NCBI GenBank assembly: GCA_013995675.1
Contig: VWRR01000012.1
Location: 372,001-436,000 of the forward strand
Direction of reading: 5' to 3'
Length of the DNA: 64,000 nt
DNA from: Cyanidiococcus yangmingshanensis
Taxonomy: Eukaryota; Rhodophyta; Bangiophyceae; Cyanidiales; Cyanidiaceae
The notes under the pieces were generated by a model. The model searched no databases, was not told the origin of the DNA, and saw only the letters and a program-made list of their open reading frames with translations. This document shows positions 19,768 to 31,802 of this stretch, one piece after another. The position numbers and the translations under genes are program-made. Numbering within the stretch: position 1 is the stretch's first letter; each line of letters begins with the position of its first letter.

Positions 19768-22716
19768 ATGCGTTTCGATTTTGCACGCGGTCTTCCAGAA
19801 TATGCTGCGTATTTCCCCGAAGACTCGATCGGATTGGATGGCGTGTCGACCAACAGCGAGTTTCGGCTCGCAGTCACCGCCAACATTTTGACGTTTCTGC
19901 TCTCTGCGGAAGGTTGCGGGCTTGCATCGCATGCGTTGCAGCGATATGATCAGGCCGCGGCTGCCCTTGGTATTCCGTCACTGGCAGAGGTGCTCAGAAC
20001 GCCCCGGTCCGTAGAGCCGTCTCCGTCAGCTGCTGCAACAACAACAACAACCATTGGTGCTGGCGCCCGTTGCCGGCCGGAGTCCAGAAAAAGATGAATG
20101 GGACAGGCTTGTATCCTCAGAGCCGAACGAGACGCAACCCCGAATCGGTTATCTGGAAAGCGACGAAGATACGAGCCCACAGCCAGGTCTGCTGAACGCG
20201 TTTGATGAGATCGCCGTTCCGGTAGATAACATGATTTTCGTTCGTTCGAGCAGCATGCGCACGTTTGGCGAGGCCCTCATCGAGAACCCCCAAGAGTCAC
20301 TGAACTGCCTAGGTCTGGCGCTCGTGCAGGCGGTCAAAATCCTTGCCTGGTTTCCGGCTGATGCGGCAAATGTGGAGCGCCCATGGAACGACATCCCACC
20401 TGATCTCTTGACCGAGCGCCTCGCAACGATTCGCCTGCCGCGGACCGTGGTGCGTCTCTACGACCTGGAAAGATTCACGGAACTGAGAGATCTTCGCGCT
20501 CACGCTGTTGGTCGGCTCGTTCAGGTTCGCGGCACCGTCATTCGCATTAGTAGCATTCGTCAGCAGCTGGCCGCGATCAAGGTCACTTGCGCTGGGTGCG
20601 GAAAAGCCCAAGAGGTTAACTGCCCGAATTTCCAGTTCAGACCGCCGATGAGCTGCATGGCCTCAGCCGAATGCAAGTCGCGCGTCTTCGTACCAGACCG
20701 TGAAACGGCAACGACCCTGGACTGGCAGCGCGTCCGTTTGCAGGAACTGTCGTCGACGGGCGGAATTGCAGATATCGGCGGCATTCCGCGCACCGTAGAC
20801 TGCGAGCTGGTCCATGCTGACATGTTGGACACAGTCATCCCCGGCGACATCATCGACGTTGTGGGTATCGTCAAGTTCCTCAATCTTGATACCGACGCAT
20901 CCCGTTCGAGACGAGGCAGGGACCACGCCCTTTATCAAATCTATCTCCAGGTGATATCTTTGGTGGCATCGCGTGATGGCAAGGGCGGTGAATCCAGCGA
21001 AATCGACAGTCCCAGCGGCGCTGCCGCGTTGGACGCTCACGCGGCGGCGCAACCAATATCACCAGAAGCTCCGAGACTCTCACAGGTCCTCGGCGAGAGA
21101 CCCAAAATACCGACACCGACCGCAATGAGTAGTCTGAGTAAGCCTCAACGCTCGCTCACAGAGGCAGATCAGGAATGCATTCGGGAGATCTTGCAATACC
21201 GTGAACACCTCTTCGAGTATTTGGTGCATTCGTTGTGTCCGATGATCTGTGGACATGATATCATCAAGACAGCGCTCCTGCTGGGCATCTTGGGCGGCAG
21301 CAATCGGAAATCGGCGAGGCCGCTCGTGGTCTCGGAGCTTGCCGAAGAAGCAACCCAGCAGGCAGCGGATTTGGATGCGCTCGCTGCGCGCTGTCCAATC
21401 GACGCGTCCGAACTGACTTCATCCGCTGAAACACTGGCAACTCGCAGCGATACTCATGTACTCGTCGTAGGCGACCCAGGCGTTGGAAAATCGCAAATGC
21501 TCAGGGCAGCAGCTGCCTTGCTCCCACGATCTGTCTATGTTTGCGGGAACACCACGACGACCTCAGGTCTGACGGTCACGGTAAGTCGCGAAGCCGGCAG
21601 TGGAGAGTACGTGCTTGAGGCTGGCGCGCTTGTGCTCGCCGATCGCGGCATTTGTTGCATCGACGAGTTCGACAAAATGTCTGCAGACTATCAGGCACTG
21701 TTGGAGGCCATGGAGCAACAGAGCATCAGCGTCGCGAAAGCGGGAATAATCGGAACGCTTGCCGCTCGTGCCTCAATTCTGGCTGCTGCAAATCCCGTCG
21801 GTGGTCATTACGATAAACGCCGAACGGTCTGCGAGAACTTGAAAATGAGCCCTGCGCTGCTTTCGCGTTTCGATCTCGTCTTCGTCGTACAGGATCAACC
21901 CGATCTGCGGCGCGATCAGCGCATCTCCGAGCACGTGATGGCGACATTCGGCGGCCGACGACAGCGCGCTGCACCCATGCGCTGGTCGGTTTCCACGGAA
22001 TCCAGCGACGGCTCCGAGTCCCGTGATGTCAAAAGAGTACGCAGATTCCGGTCCCAATGCCGGCCTGATGGAACGTCTGCACAGAACGCGTGACTTGGCC
22101 CAAAAGCCTGCTAGCGCCCGCGCGCTCCGAAAATACATCGCATTCGCTCGCCAGTGCGTTCATCCAGTACTTAGCGTGGAAGCGAAGCGAGTACTCTGTG
22201 ATTTTTATCTGCTTATGCGACGAAATGCGCATGCGCATGCTGGCGTTCAAGGTCTGGACGCGTTGCCGCCAGTGACGACTCGCCAGCTCGAGTCCCTGAA
22301 ACGGCTTGCTCAGGCCCGAGCCCGCGCTGAGCTTCGCACCATCGTTCGCGCTCAGGACGCACGTGATGTGATTGAAATGATGCAATGCTCCATGTTCGAC
22401 GTCTACTCCGACGAACGCGGCGTGCTTGACTTTTCGCGAGTCGGAGGCACCAGTCGTGCAAATGATGTCCGTCGGTTTCTTGCCATCTTACACACGGAAG
22501 CGAGCCGTCGTCCAGAATGCCCAGTTCCATGTAGACGAGTTACAACAGCTCGCGAACCAGCATGAGATTCAGTACGGCAGCGATTTCGCTCAATTTGTCG
22601 ATATGCTGAACCTACAGGGATTCCTCCTGCAGCGCGCCTATCGTTACTATCGACTCCAGAGTAGTGAATTTGCCGGGGCGGCGAACGACAGGACCCAGCG
22701 TCGCAACAGCGGTTGA
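19768..22716 (+). CDS. MCM8: MCM8-like helicase (changes frame three times)
   Basis: MCM8 is an AAA+ helicase subunit acting with MCM9 in homologous recombination and repair synthesis. The N-terminal OB region includes VRLYDLERFTELRDLRAH, VGRLVQVRGTVIRISSIR, zinc-binding Cys pairs (CAGCGKAQ ... CMASAEC) and IPRTVDCELVHADMLD, a stretch close to MCM8 rather than MCM2-7. The AAA+ core has Walker A GDPGVGKSQ, Walker B CCIDEFDKM, and the arginine finger region LLSRFDLVFV. The C-terminus has LRKYIAFARQCVHPVL and a winged helix ending FVDMLNLQGFLLQ. The four pieces lie in successive +1 frames, with changes near 20035-20095, 22020-22090 and 22485-22530. The first change is close to a (CAA)5 run. ATG at 19768 chosen; the frame upstream of it opens only from a TTG. 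Confidence 0.9.
20036..20050. repeat. (CAA)5 run inside MCM8
   Basis: This short triplet run encodes a poly-Thr or poly-Gln stretch depending on frame. It sits beside the first frame change of MCM8, in a poorly conserved linker. Confidence 0.85.
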
Positions 22717-22921
22717 CGATGCGGCATCTGCGCGCACCTGGAAGGACGCCACGCCCCAATATCGTGCAGCCCTCTCCAATGATTCCAAATCGCTGGCAAG
22801 TGAAAAATGAACAATATTCGGTACCTAGTCGCATTTCGTTCATTTGGGGGCGTCTTCGGGCTTGGAAACGAATGCCGGTGGACGCCTTGCGACCCTGTCG
22901 TCCGGTGCAGACGAATATTAT

Positions 22922-23636
22922 TCAAGTTTCAGAACCGTGCGCCCGCTCTGGCAATAGGTGTTTTCGTGCTTGATCGCGGAACCATGGTGTAAAATGTTTG
23001 GTATCGTCTTCGAGCTCGAAATATAAGGCGTCGCGAGTGATCCAACGAACGCCCGTGACCTCGGCTTTCTCGAGCTGCAGACTCGCCAGACCGCGACAAG
23101 TCTCGCAGTCACCATCAGACACGATCAGCGCATAGATGCGATTCCATTCATAGTCCGTTAGACCAACTTCGGGGTAGTCATAGAGCTGGAGCGCTGGTTC
23201 GCCGTCATCCAGAGGCAGGAGCACAGCAGCGGCAGTCGTTTGCGAAACCTCAAGGCCGAGCTCCTCGCGCAGGCCTCTCAATGCCGCCTCCTCAAAGTCC
23301 TCGCCAGTGAGCACGTGTTCTGCACAGGAGAGATCCCAACAAGCTGGGGCGATCGCTTTAGACTTGCTGCGCTGTTGCAACAGTAGCGTGTAGTTGGTAT
23401 CTCTTAGAGAGACGACGTCGCCGCGCCAACTCGGAGGTGGGCGTAGCACGCACACGTGCACGGATCGGTGCAGAAGACCCTCCCGATGGATACGAAAACG
23501 GTCTCGGCGAGCGATAACGCGCGTGCCAGTCAAGTCTGTCGGATCAATCACGTCCAAAAGCTCATCCCAGTCGTCAGGGGGTGGTGCGATCGCCGTCGTC
23601 GCACTTCGAGCTCCGACGAGTTCCGTCGCCAACCAT
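22922..23636 (-). CDS. Nudix hydrolase, IPP-isomerase-like subgroup
   Basis: The order is as in the IDI-like Nudix group: DELLDVIDPTDLTG at the N-terminus, then REGLLHRSVHVCVL, LLLQQRSKSK, and a Nudix box within GEDFEEAALRGLREELGL that keeps the Arg-Glu-x2-Gly core for metal binding. The substrate cannot be read from sequence; nucleotide pyrophosphates are usual, and true IPP isomerase residues are not obvious. The main frame has no ATG (it opens at a GTG, 23695). An ATG at 23636 in the neighbouring frame joins it by one +1 change at a GGA codon, and I used it as the likely start. The gene may extend slightly further. Confidence 0.8.
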
Positions 23637-24220
23637 CCGCCAGACACTGTGTTCGAGCGCCACTTGAGCCCAGGTGCTGGCCACAAACCGAACACGAATA
23701 AGCGCCTGAAGCGTTTTATGACTCAGCGACACAACGTTGCGTGCCGGTGGAAACGTTTCGAGTTCCTGCCCGGTAGCGAACGAGTCTATCGTCGCTCGAG
23801 TTTGTAGCGGCACCGACGCTGTCCCGCACACGCGTAACAACGTCCCGCCGAGTTCGGTACTCGTGCGGGTTCACCTCGAGGACCCAAGCAATCGTGCCAG
23901 AGATGGCCTATTCGTTATGGTACGGTATGCATGCAGCGGACGTTTATCGCAAGCATTGATGAAGATGATCCGTTTCTGCAAGCGAAAGCACTTCAACTTG
24001 GACATAATCGAACAAGCGACGCAGCGCGTTCTGCAAGACACTCCCTTTGCGCAGAGCAGAACGTCACTCGCCTTACACTTTGGTCATCGTTGTTCAAAAG
24101 TCTCGCCAACACTAAGCACGGTTTGCAGAGACACGCTCCCTTCTCTAGTGCAGCGCTGCTAGCTAGCCTCCTCACCAACTGCAACACAGCAGGACTAGCA
24201 CAAACGCTCATTCTCCAACC
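23637..24220. other. Intergenic region without a recognised gene
   Basis: Open frames on both strands overlap here without motifs. This is probably the 5' region of the Nudix gene and the 3' flank of the hypothetical gene at 24221-24694. Confidence 0.4.
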
Positions 24221-24694
24221 TCATGTATTCTCCTCGTCCAATGTTTCATCCTGGTTACCGAAAATTCCTACGATCGAATCAGGATTGTCGGCGGCAGCGC
24301 AGACACCCAAGTCCTTTCTCGCGTGCGCAGCTGCAGCGCTCAACTGCGTATGCAGCAGCATAAACATCACCGATTCTCTCGTGTTTCGCTCCACGCAGTC
24401 CATATGTCTGCATAACCCTCGCATAAACTGACGCAACTTGCCCAGCTCATAGACCAAAAGCTCGTATGAAGTCACGTCTTCCATGCTGTTGAGCGTGTCT
24501 CGAGCGAGCCCAACAGACTGCGAACGCAGCAGGCACTGGCAGCTGTCGACGACGACTGGCGCGGCCCATGGCGGGTGCGCCCACGGCGATTTGAAAACGG
24601 CTCGCTTCCGACTGGCTACAAGGCCGCTTCGGTCGCAAAGTTCGCACCCCAGTCTCGTTTCATCAACTGGAATGATTGTTGAGCTGTTGTCCAT
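24221..24694 (-). CDS. Hypothetical protein, 157 residues
   Basis: It starts with ATG and reads like a real protein: MDNSSTIIPVDETRLG, a Cys-x2-Cys pair (CELCDRSG), then a helical second half (SYELLVYELGKLRQFMRGL, then a further helix with HTQLSAAAAHARK). No family recognised; a single Cys pair is not enough for a zinc finger. It stands alone between the Nudix gene and the mutase fusion. Moderate chance of being genuine. Confidence 0.4.
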   Translation of the reverse strand: MDNSSTIIPVDETRLGCELCDRSGLVASRKRAVFKSPWAHPPWAAPVVVDSCQCLLRSQSVGLARDTLNSMEDVTSYELLVYELGKLRQFMRGLCRHMDCVERNTRESVMFMLLHTQLSAAAAHARKDLGVCAAADNPDSIVGIFGNQDETLDEENT

Positions 24695-25148
24695 TGAAAT
24701 CTGGTGATTGGGTAACTGACATGCAACAGTGCTGCAGTAGCATGTTGAGGAAGTCTCGAGTGCTCGCAGCGCGGAACGCGATGCCTAGGCGATCGATTCA
24801 ATCCAGGCTGGTCCGAGGGTGCAGGTCTCGGATGCCAACGTGTATCAGAGCGGTGATCTCCTCTGCCGCGATCGAAAGCGTGATTGGAGTCGTACAGCTC
24901 CCGAGCATAGATGCATGGGTTGTTGCTGGTGTTGTGCGGAACAGATCCATGTTTTACGTGCGCCACCCTTTTTTGAAGCGAGACGCTGTTTTTCCTAGAG
25001 CGATTCGTTTTCTAGTTGCAAGATCGCTGAGGCAACCAGCATCCAGGTTCCTGGAAAACGCATTTTGTTTCGTTGACTTGTTCTTTAATGAGGCCTGGGT
25101 GCCTGCCTCTGCGCTCCCTATGCCAGCATTTGGACGCCATATGCTTTG
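24695..25148. other. Intergenic region upstream of the mutase fusion gene
   Basis: No supported gene. The open frames at 24616-24966 (minus) and 24676-25149 (plus) face each other and lack motifs. Confidence 0.4.
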
Positions 25149-28100
25149 ATGGCTTCACTGGCCGGCACAAGTTCTCTACGGGCTCTTGGTGGCTGCATGG
25201 TCGCCAACAGGCCGAACGGTGCTTGCTTCTCAAGCGTCGCCTATCGAGACGCCTGGATTTGCATCGTGACCATCGTAAACCTTCGATCCAGGGTTCATCT
25301 GTTGGGTGTTCGAAGGTCCAGTGTCCAGCAACCACAAACCAGCCATCGTACGACGTCCTTCAGCGCCAGCGCCAGGGTTCGTAGAGCGCTGGCGCCGGTC
25401 CTCTTCTCGCTGCTGCCGCACTCGCTGCGGGCAAGGTCTACGAGTGCGACGGCCCTCTACGAGGCGTTGATGGAGGCAAGTCTCGGCGCTTCAGTGCCTG
25501 TGTCCATGAAGCTTGGGTTGATGTTTACCCTAGGCCAGGTTGACGCTCAGGTTGGAATGGAGCGCCGTCTTGTTCGTTGCGCTCCGTGCTGCAATGACAG
25601 GACCTCTGCTGGTGCGAAAAGGCTCTTTCGGCTCGGGGTTACGCTTTTCACGAACCTTCGAGTTAAGCCTCGGTGGTTCGTATACAAGTGCGCTTCGATT
25701 CTGTTACTATGCGCAAACGACAGACCTGACACGCGGGATTCACTGAATCGCGAGCAGACGCCGCCCGCTCACCGACTTGCTTCTCGGCTCTGTTGCCAGT
25801 ACCCGCTCACTGAAGCGGTCCGCTACACTGGAGCAGGCGTGCGCGTTCGCGACGGACCGTTGCTGGAGGCAGTTGTTTCTCGCGTGGCAGCGATCGTCGC
25901 TATGGTCGCTACATGTCGACGGAGTGTGTTCGGTGTCATGATCACAGCCTCTCACAATCCGGCCGACGAGAACGGCGTCAAAGTGATTCGCAGTGACGGA
26001 GGACTCCTGCTTGAGCGTCAGCTCGATACACCTCATCATATTCAAGGCGAGTATTTCGCAGATTTGCTGCAGGAGGCGCTGCAACCCCCCTCACATGATC
26101 ACTCAGCGACAAATGACGGCACATGTCTTCAGCCGGAGGCGACCTCCATCGACAGGGAGATCGCACGACTCAACTGGCTGTTTGAACGCCTCCGAGCCCG
26201 TATGCTGGGTCATTCCGTGCGTAATCAAGGGATGAAAACCCTCGAGGTCGAGGTTGGTCTTCGAAACGATTCCGGCGGCCTAGTGATCATCGGGTATGAT
26301 AATCGCTCGAGCTCCGTTCGACTTGCCGAGATTGCTCGACGTGTCGCTCTGGAAGCCACGAAGAGTGTGGGTGTACGGGAGCTGGGCCTCACGACAACGC
26401 CATTCGCCCAGTACGCAGTTTGGGCGACACAAAACGGGCAGCGAAGCAGCTTTGCTGGCTATATCCGTGAACGCCTGGTACAAGGTTATCTCGATCTCTG
26501 TCGAGCGTTGCTGCTGGACCCAGAGGTCGTATCTCCCGATGCCTACGATCAAAGGACCGTCCTGCAAGTAGATTGCGCCCATGGAACAGGCTCAGTCACC
26601 TTGGACGAGGTCGCATCGAGTTTAGATCTACCGTTTAGGATCGTGAATCATCATCGTGAATCGCAAGCAGTGAACCAGGAGTGTGGAGCCGAGTACGTCC
26701 ATCGCTATGCTCGACCTGGCTGCGGAGGCGGGATGCAGGTCCCAGGACAACGCATGGCTGCTCTGGACGGTGACGCGGACCGACTCGTCTACTATGGGAC
26801 GCTTGGCATCGACGAAGACGTAACAGACGAATCGAGACTGCAGCATACCTCGATAACCGTCTATGACGGTGATTGGATCGCCCTTGTATTGGTGACGCTT
26901 CTTTACCGATGCCGATCGTATTTCATTGAAGATCAGAGATCAGAGACGGACGCATTGGATGCTCAGCTGCCGAAACACCTGACCATGGGCTGTGCACTCA
27001 CCGCCTACTGCAGTGGCATCTATCGGGAGCGAATCCAATCAGTTTGCCAAGGCCGCGTTCTCTTGGTGCCGACTGGCGCCCAGCATGGGCGCGATATGGT
27101 CGAGCGTCATTTTGACCTCGCTGTCTACGCGGAACCGAATGGACATGTCGGCTGCTATATTGCGCCTCTAGTCCTTCATCGTCTACGCAAACTATTGAAT
27201 GAATACTCTGGGGCCCTGTCGCGCAGAGCCGAATACGCTGCCCGTTGCCTTCGTCGCGATCGCTAGGCTTGGAAACCCGACTGGAAGCGACGGGGTCTCG
27301 TTGCTGCTGACAATTGAAGCGCTCTTGAGAACCGAACCAGCGACTCACTTTCTTCGCCGAATAGGGACGCTGTCTCCGCCGCAACGTACTGCAGTGGTCA
27401 ACTTGCAGCTGGCCGAAGAGGAGCTTGTCTCCGAGGACCTGCGCCTTGCCAGTCGTCAAGCTGCAGTTAGTTGGCGGTTTTGCGCCGATGAAACCCGCAT
27501 TCTGGAACCATATTGGGCTCAAAGTGATATTATCGACGAAAGCCTGCGATGGGCGCACTCCAAGTACCCCGATTGGATACAGAGAGGATCCCTGAGTGCC
27601 TTTGTGCGACCGTCTCGCACAGAGCCAATCTGGCGCATTCGAGTTGAGGCAGCTTCCGAGGCAACACCTTTGACCCAAGCAGATGTCCAGGTCGCTGAAC
27701 AAGTGGCAGCGTTCATACGAAAGCGTCTGGTTGCCGCTTTCCAGCGAGTTTCTGGAACCACCAAGCCCCAAACCTATTCTGAACGAGGTCTACAGCGGAG
27801 AACGGTTCCCGTTCATGATACCATGACGCTGGCCGCGTTTGAGGCAGCAGCAGCAGAGAGGCATGGGAATCCGCAGCTGCTCCTTCCACCTGACTGGTCC
27901 AAACAGCTGCAATCATCCCGAGTCGTTGGCATTGTTCTAGCAGCCGGACAAGGCAGTCGTTTTCGGGCGGCCTACCCCAAGGTGGTGCACTCCTTCTGTG
28001 GGAAACCAATGGTTCGTCGTGTCCTCGACACGCTAACCATGTTGCGAATTCCCACCTTGGTCGTGACACACGATTCCACCGAAAATGCCGTCGTGAATGC

Positions 28101-28800
28101 GCTCTTCCCATTATCGTACGGAATGGTGCGACAACGCGAGCCACTCGGTACTGGACACGCCCTCTACACTGCAATCCATTATTGTCTGCGCGATTTTCAC
28201 GGCGATGTGCTCGTACTTTACGGTGACAATCCTGGCGTTGACGCGACGCTACTTGAACCGCTGCTGGCGCTGCGAGCGAACATTCGAGTTGGGCCAGCGA
28301 CCCAAGACTGTCTATCGAGACATTTCGGAGTCATTTTGAGTGGGTCTTATACATCCAAGGACGCTGGCACCTACGGACGCGTTCTTCGCGACGACCAAAG
28401 CGGAGCGCTCAAGTCTATCGTGGAGTATCGCGAAGCGCGAAAGCGACCGGATGAAGCAGCGATTCTCGCTGTGCGGGAGTTCTACTCGGGTATCATGGTG
28501 GCGGATCGTGTGGCTTGTCTAGAACTCCTCGGCCAATGTCGTGCTCATCGACTGAACAGTCTTAACAACGACAGCAGCGGCGGCATGGAGGAGCGCTTTG
28601 AGTTCTATGCGACCGATGTGATCCAGATGGCTATCAGCCAAGGCTTTCGCGTCGATGTGCATTGCGTACCCGAGTCGAGCGGTCTACTCTGGCGCCTAGA
28701 GGGCGTCAATACTGTTGCTGAACTAGAGGCTCTGGAACTGGAGGCGAATTCATCAGCGAGTCGCGAGACACCGGGAATGTCATCATCAGGTGGCGTCTGA
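25149..28800 (+). CDS. Bifunctional phosphoacetylglucosamine mutase / GlmU-type UDP-GlcNAc pyrophosphorylase
   Basis: Two successive enzymes of UDP-GlcNAc synthesis are fused. The first half is a eukaryotic AGM1/PGM3-type mutase: phosphoserine loop VMITASHNPADENGVK, metal loop LDGDADR, sugar loop EPNGHVG, and phosphate loop FVRPSRTEP (Arg where the family normally has Gly). It changes frame by +1 between about 27199 and 27266. After a linker of about 50 residues, in the same frame, comes a bacterial GlmU-like nucleotidyltransferase: LAAGQGSRFRAAYPKVVH, YGDNPGVD, YSGIMVADR and EGVNTVAELEAL. The left-handed beta-helix acetyltransferase half of bacterial GlmU is absent. About 225 residues precede the mutase domain in the open frame without any motif. 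The ATG at 25149 is the first available, and the real start may be later. Cytosolic; feeds N-glycan, GPI and cell-wall synthesis. Confidence 0.85.
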
Positions 28801-28876
28801 GGCGTCAAACGCTCTCTAGGTCGAGTGCCCGACGAACCCTCTTACTCGATGCGGAGAAGACGAGGTTTCGCGTTTT

Positions 28877-29237
28877 TCATACAGAGAGGTTGTAGTCCGC
28901 TGGCGAGCTCGGCTGGCATACGCACCGTATTGTTGCGCTGGTTGGGCAAAGCTCGCAACACCCTCCTCTAGGAATGAACTCGTCTAAATTGCCGTCGAGG
29001 CTGCTTCGCTCCTCTACTGCACATAGAGGTTTGACGGGAACCTCTGTTTCGCAAAAGTTCCTCGGTCCAGCGTCGGAGCTGACCCATCCCTTTCTCGGAG
29101 AACGTGACTGGTTTTCGGATAGAGTCGCTGGGGATATCCGGTACTGGCTCCAGCGTCTGAGCAGTCGCACTCGGCTTGCGCTGTGACAACGCCAGTAAGC
29201 CTTCAACGGACCGAAGAAGTGAACCGAGATCTCGCAA
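28877..29237 (-). CDS. Possible small hypothetical protein
   Basis: Two overlapping minus-strand frames read protein-like in turn: an amphipathic part (GSLLRSVEGLLALSQRK) and, in the +1 frame, a Cys-rich tail (RGGCCELCPTSATIRCVC). Neither has an ATG and no family is recognised. It lies between the tail-to-tail mutase fusion and LysM-protein genes. Low confidence. Confidence 0.22.
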
Positions 29238-29386
29238 GCCACGTGACGGTATCCACGAGTTTATTCACGTATTTTTGGAAAACGTATTGTCGTTAAGACC
29301 CAAAGCAATGTTGCGAGTAGGAGACGCGACGCCGAACGCCAGCGATTTTGTGATCAAAACGCTCTCCCTGGATGACCAGAGGCCGT

Positions 29387-31682
29387 TCAGGCAAGAGCAA
29401 TCGCATCTTCGGGGTAACCAGAGTCACACAAGGCGTACCACATGTCCTGAGAGAAGGTCTCATTGCCGCAGATGATTGCCATGGTGCCTTCGGTCCATGC
29501 TGGCATCGCGGGCATTACTTTGGTGGCGGCTGCGACGCGTGTTGATGCCCAGTTGTTGGTGGCCATGCCCGGCCGCGACGGATACTGGCCAGTGTTGTCA
29601 TTCCAGACGCAGTGAAGGCGGAATCGCTCGCCGAAGGCTTTGGTCATGCGGTCGAGATCATCGAGCATGATAAAGTCTTGAGCGCGCTCATTGTAGTAGA
29701 TGAGCGTTATTCGGCTCACGGCCGACTCGGGGTCGCCGAGGAGCTCCTCTGCGATGCGTACCGCAGAGACAATGCCCAGTGCCAGACGCCAGCAAGGCAA
29801 CATTGTGGACAACAACTGTTTTCGCGGACGGATTCATGGCTCGACGATACACCAACTCCGTATCTGGAGCCGGCCGCACCAGGACAGTGTCATGCCCCTC
29901 TACGAGTGACTCTAACGCCACCAGGAAAGATTCATCGAACTCAGTATCCGTGGTAGCACTCGTCGGCATGACTTGATCGGGAGTCTGCGGTCTCTCGAGG
30001 ACCCGAAGATCCCCACTGACGTCATGCGAGGAAGCTTGCTCATCCGTTATCCACGACGAGACGGAGCCGGAACGCGCAGCATCGATTCCGGTCGCTTCCT
30101 GGAGCACCTCCCGCAACGCCATCGAAACCGGCACGATGATATCGAAAGAGCCCCGCTGGTGACGATCCGTGGCGATCGCAAGACGATGTGGCCGAATATC
30201 TGAAGACGCGGTCGCCGAAACAGGCTCGCTCGATGAATGGATGTCGCTCCAGAGACTCTGACGACTCTTGCGCACCCGCATCTCTAGACGTTGACCCATG
30301 AGCAAGGCGAGTTCATCATCGGGGTTCGGGAGGTCGAAGCGCATCCGAATGTAGGCGTCAGATATCTGAATGCGCTCGCGGAGGACGCAATGCACATAGT
30401 CGCCATCTGACGGGCCGTGGAAGAACCTGCAAAGCTGAGCAAACAACGAATCTGTTTGAGACACGGAAGGTGAGACGGAACTCGGTGCGTCGATTGCTTG
30501 TGAGGGCGATTCCATGCCTGATGATGCTAGGAACATTCTGTTTTTGGCAAGACCTTCTAGGACCGCTGCGGAGCGCGATGACGCAGCGGACCACAAACCG
30601 ACGGCACTGCGCCAAGCAAGAAGCAAAATCGAAGCGGTTGAATAGACAAGAGCCTGCGCAAGGCGTTGGAAGAGCCCCAGAAAGGCACCGATGACCAAGG
30701 TCACCCCGCCCCAGATGAGAAGAAGCGCACTACCAACGACGCGGAGTGCCAGCAAGAGACCGCGAACCAACGTCGTGGATGCATGCAGAGCCAGCACCAA
30801 CACGGCACGAAGGCGCTCAACCAGCGCACTCAGAGCCAGTCCAATAAGCACGGTGATTGTCAAAGAGGCTTGTACGAGGCCCACCAGTTGTTTGTGCAGG
30901 ATAACCGAGATAGATGGTCTCGCGGGAGACCCTGGTTCCGGTGTCGGACGCGGCAGCATTAGTCTTGCAGAATAGAACCCGAGCAGGACTGCAAAAACGC
31001 CGAGGAAGAAATCGACGGAGCCCACGGTGCCCACAACCGAGCCCGGGTGTGCCGGCATTGGCGCAGGCACTGTCACTCCTTTGAGCGGCTGCGCAGGCAT
31101 GGTGCTGGATCCATCGAGCGCTCTCGGTCGACCGGCTACCTGCACCGAAATAGTGCCAGCTGGGGCGGCCCTTACCTTCGCATGCTCGCTCCGTGTCGTT
31201 GATTCGGATGTAGACGGTTGTGCCAGACGGAGCCTTGACTCGTGCTGCTTTCCCACCTTTGCCTTCTGCACAGCTGACTCGTTCGGAACAAAGACGCGCT
31301 GGCCCGGAACAAGCGGTCGCCCAAGCGTCTCCTCCAGAGACAAACCCCTCGTTGTGGACGTATCCGCGACACCCTGCCTCGCCCAGAAATGAAACGGAAA
31401 GCGCCCTTGCTTGAACTCGAGTTGACGAGCACGGTTATTCAGTTCCCATAAACGCTCTACTTCGACACCATAGCGTGCAGCTATGGTAGAAAGCGTATCG
31501 CCAACCTGTGTTGTCACATAAAAACCTGGCGGCCGAGGCACACTGCGCACAAGTGTCATGGTCGCAGACGACCGCGATTGCCAGTTACGCAACGTACGAT
31601 TGATCGTTTGTAACTGCCTTACGTGGGAACGAACGCTATACCCACACGCTCCTCTGCCATCGTGCACAAAGATGACCCACAT
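29387..31682 (-). CDS. LysM - multi-pass membrane - cytochrome-b5-reductase-like fusion protein
   Basis: The N-terminus carries a LysM glycan-binding motif (FYVTTQVGDTLSTIAARYGV ... VPGQRVFVP) with an insertion between its halves. A linker follows, then three or more hydrophobic segments (for example FFLGVFAVLLGFY and LTITVLIGLALSAL). After these comes a reductase-like module: a beta-barrel segment ISDAYIRMRFDLPNPDDE, and an NAD-binding half beginning SGTG-IVSAVRIAEELL and containing ITLIYYNERAQDF and MAIICGNETFS. The Gly-Thr-Gly-Ile motif is split by a +1 change at GGG, 29775-29777. The usual FAD motif Arg-x-Tyr-Thr/Ser is not seen, so flavin binding is uncertain. Met at 31682 or 31559 are the plausible starts; the frame is open to 31925. 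The location is unknown; plastid envelope or thylakoid would be a guess. Confidence 0.72.
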
Positions 31683-31764
31683 GACGCTCTCTTCGTCGCA
31701 AGTGATATTCAAAGTGACGCTGCGTCTACAATCCCAGGGACAGACAATGGGTGACGCGAACGCT

Positions 31765-31782
31765 GCACGCATCGATGCGTGC
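31765..31782. promoter_or_regulatory. 18-bp perfect palindrome gcacgcatcgatgcgtgc
   Basis: The perfect inverted repeat has no spacer, centred on ATCGAT, 80 bp upstream of the 31682 Met of the LysM-reductase gene. It is a candidate binding site for a symmetric dimer. Confidence 0.4.
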
Positions 31783-31802
31783 GCGCCACCGGGCGCCATG
31801 CG

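Noticed and set aside
20054-20085. A 31-nt GT...AG intron explaining the first MCM8 frame change
   Set aside because: The length would restore the frame, but such tiny introns are not known in red algae, and the other frame changes (ETF-QO, IVD) leave no room for any intron.
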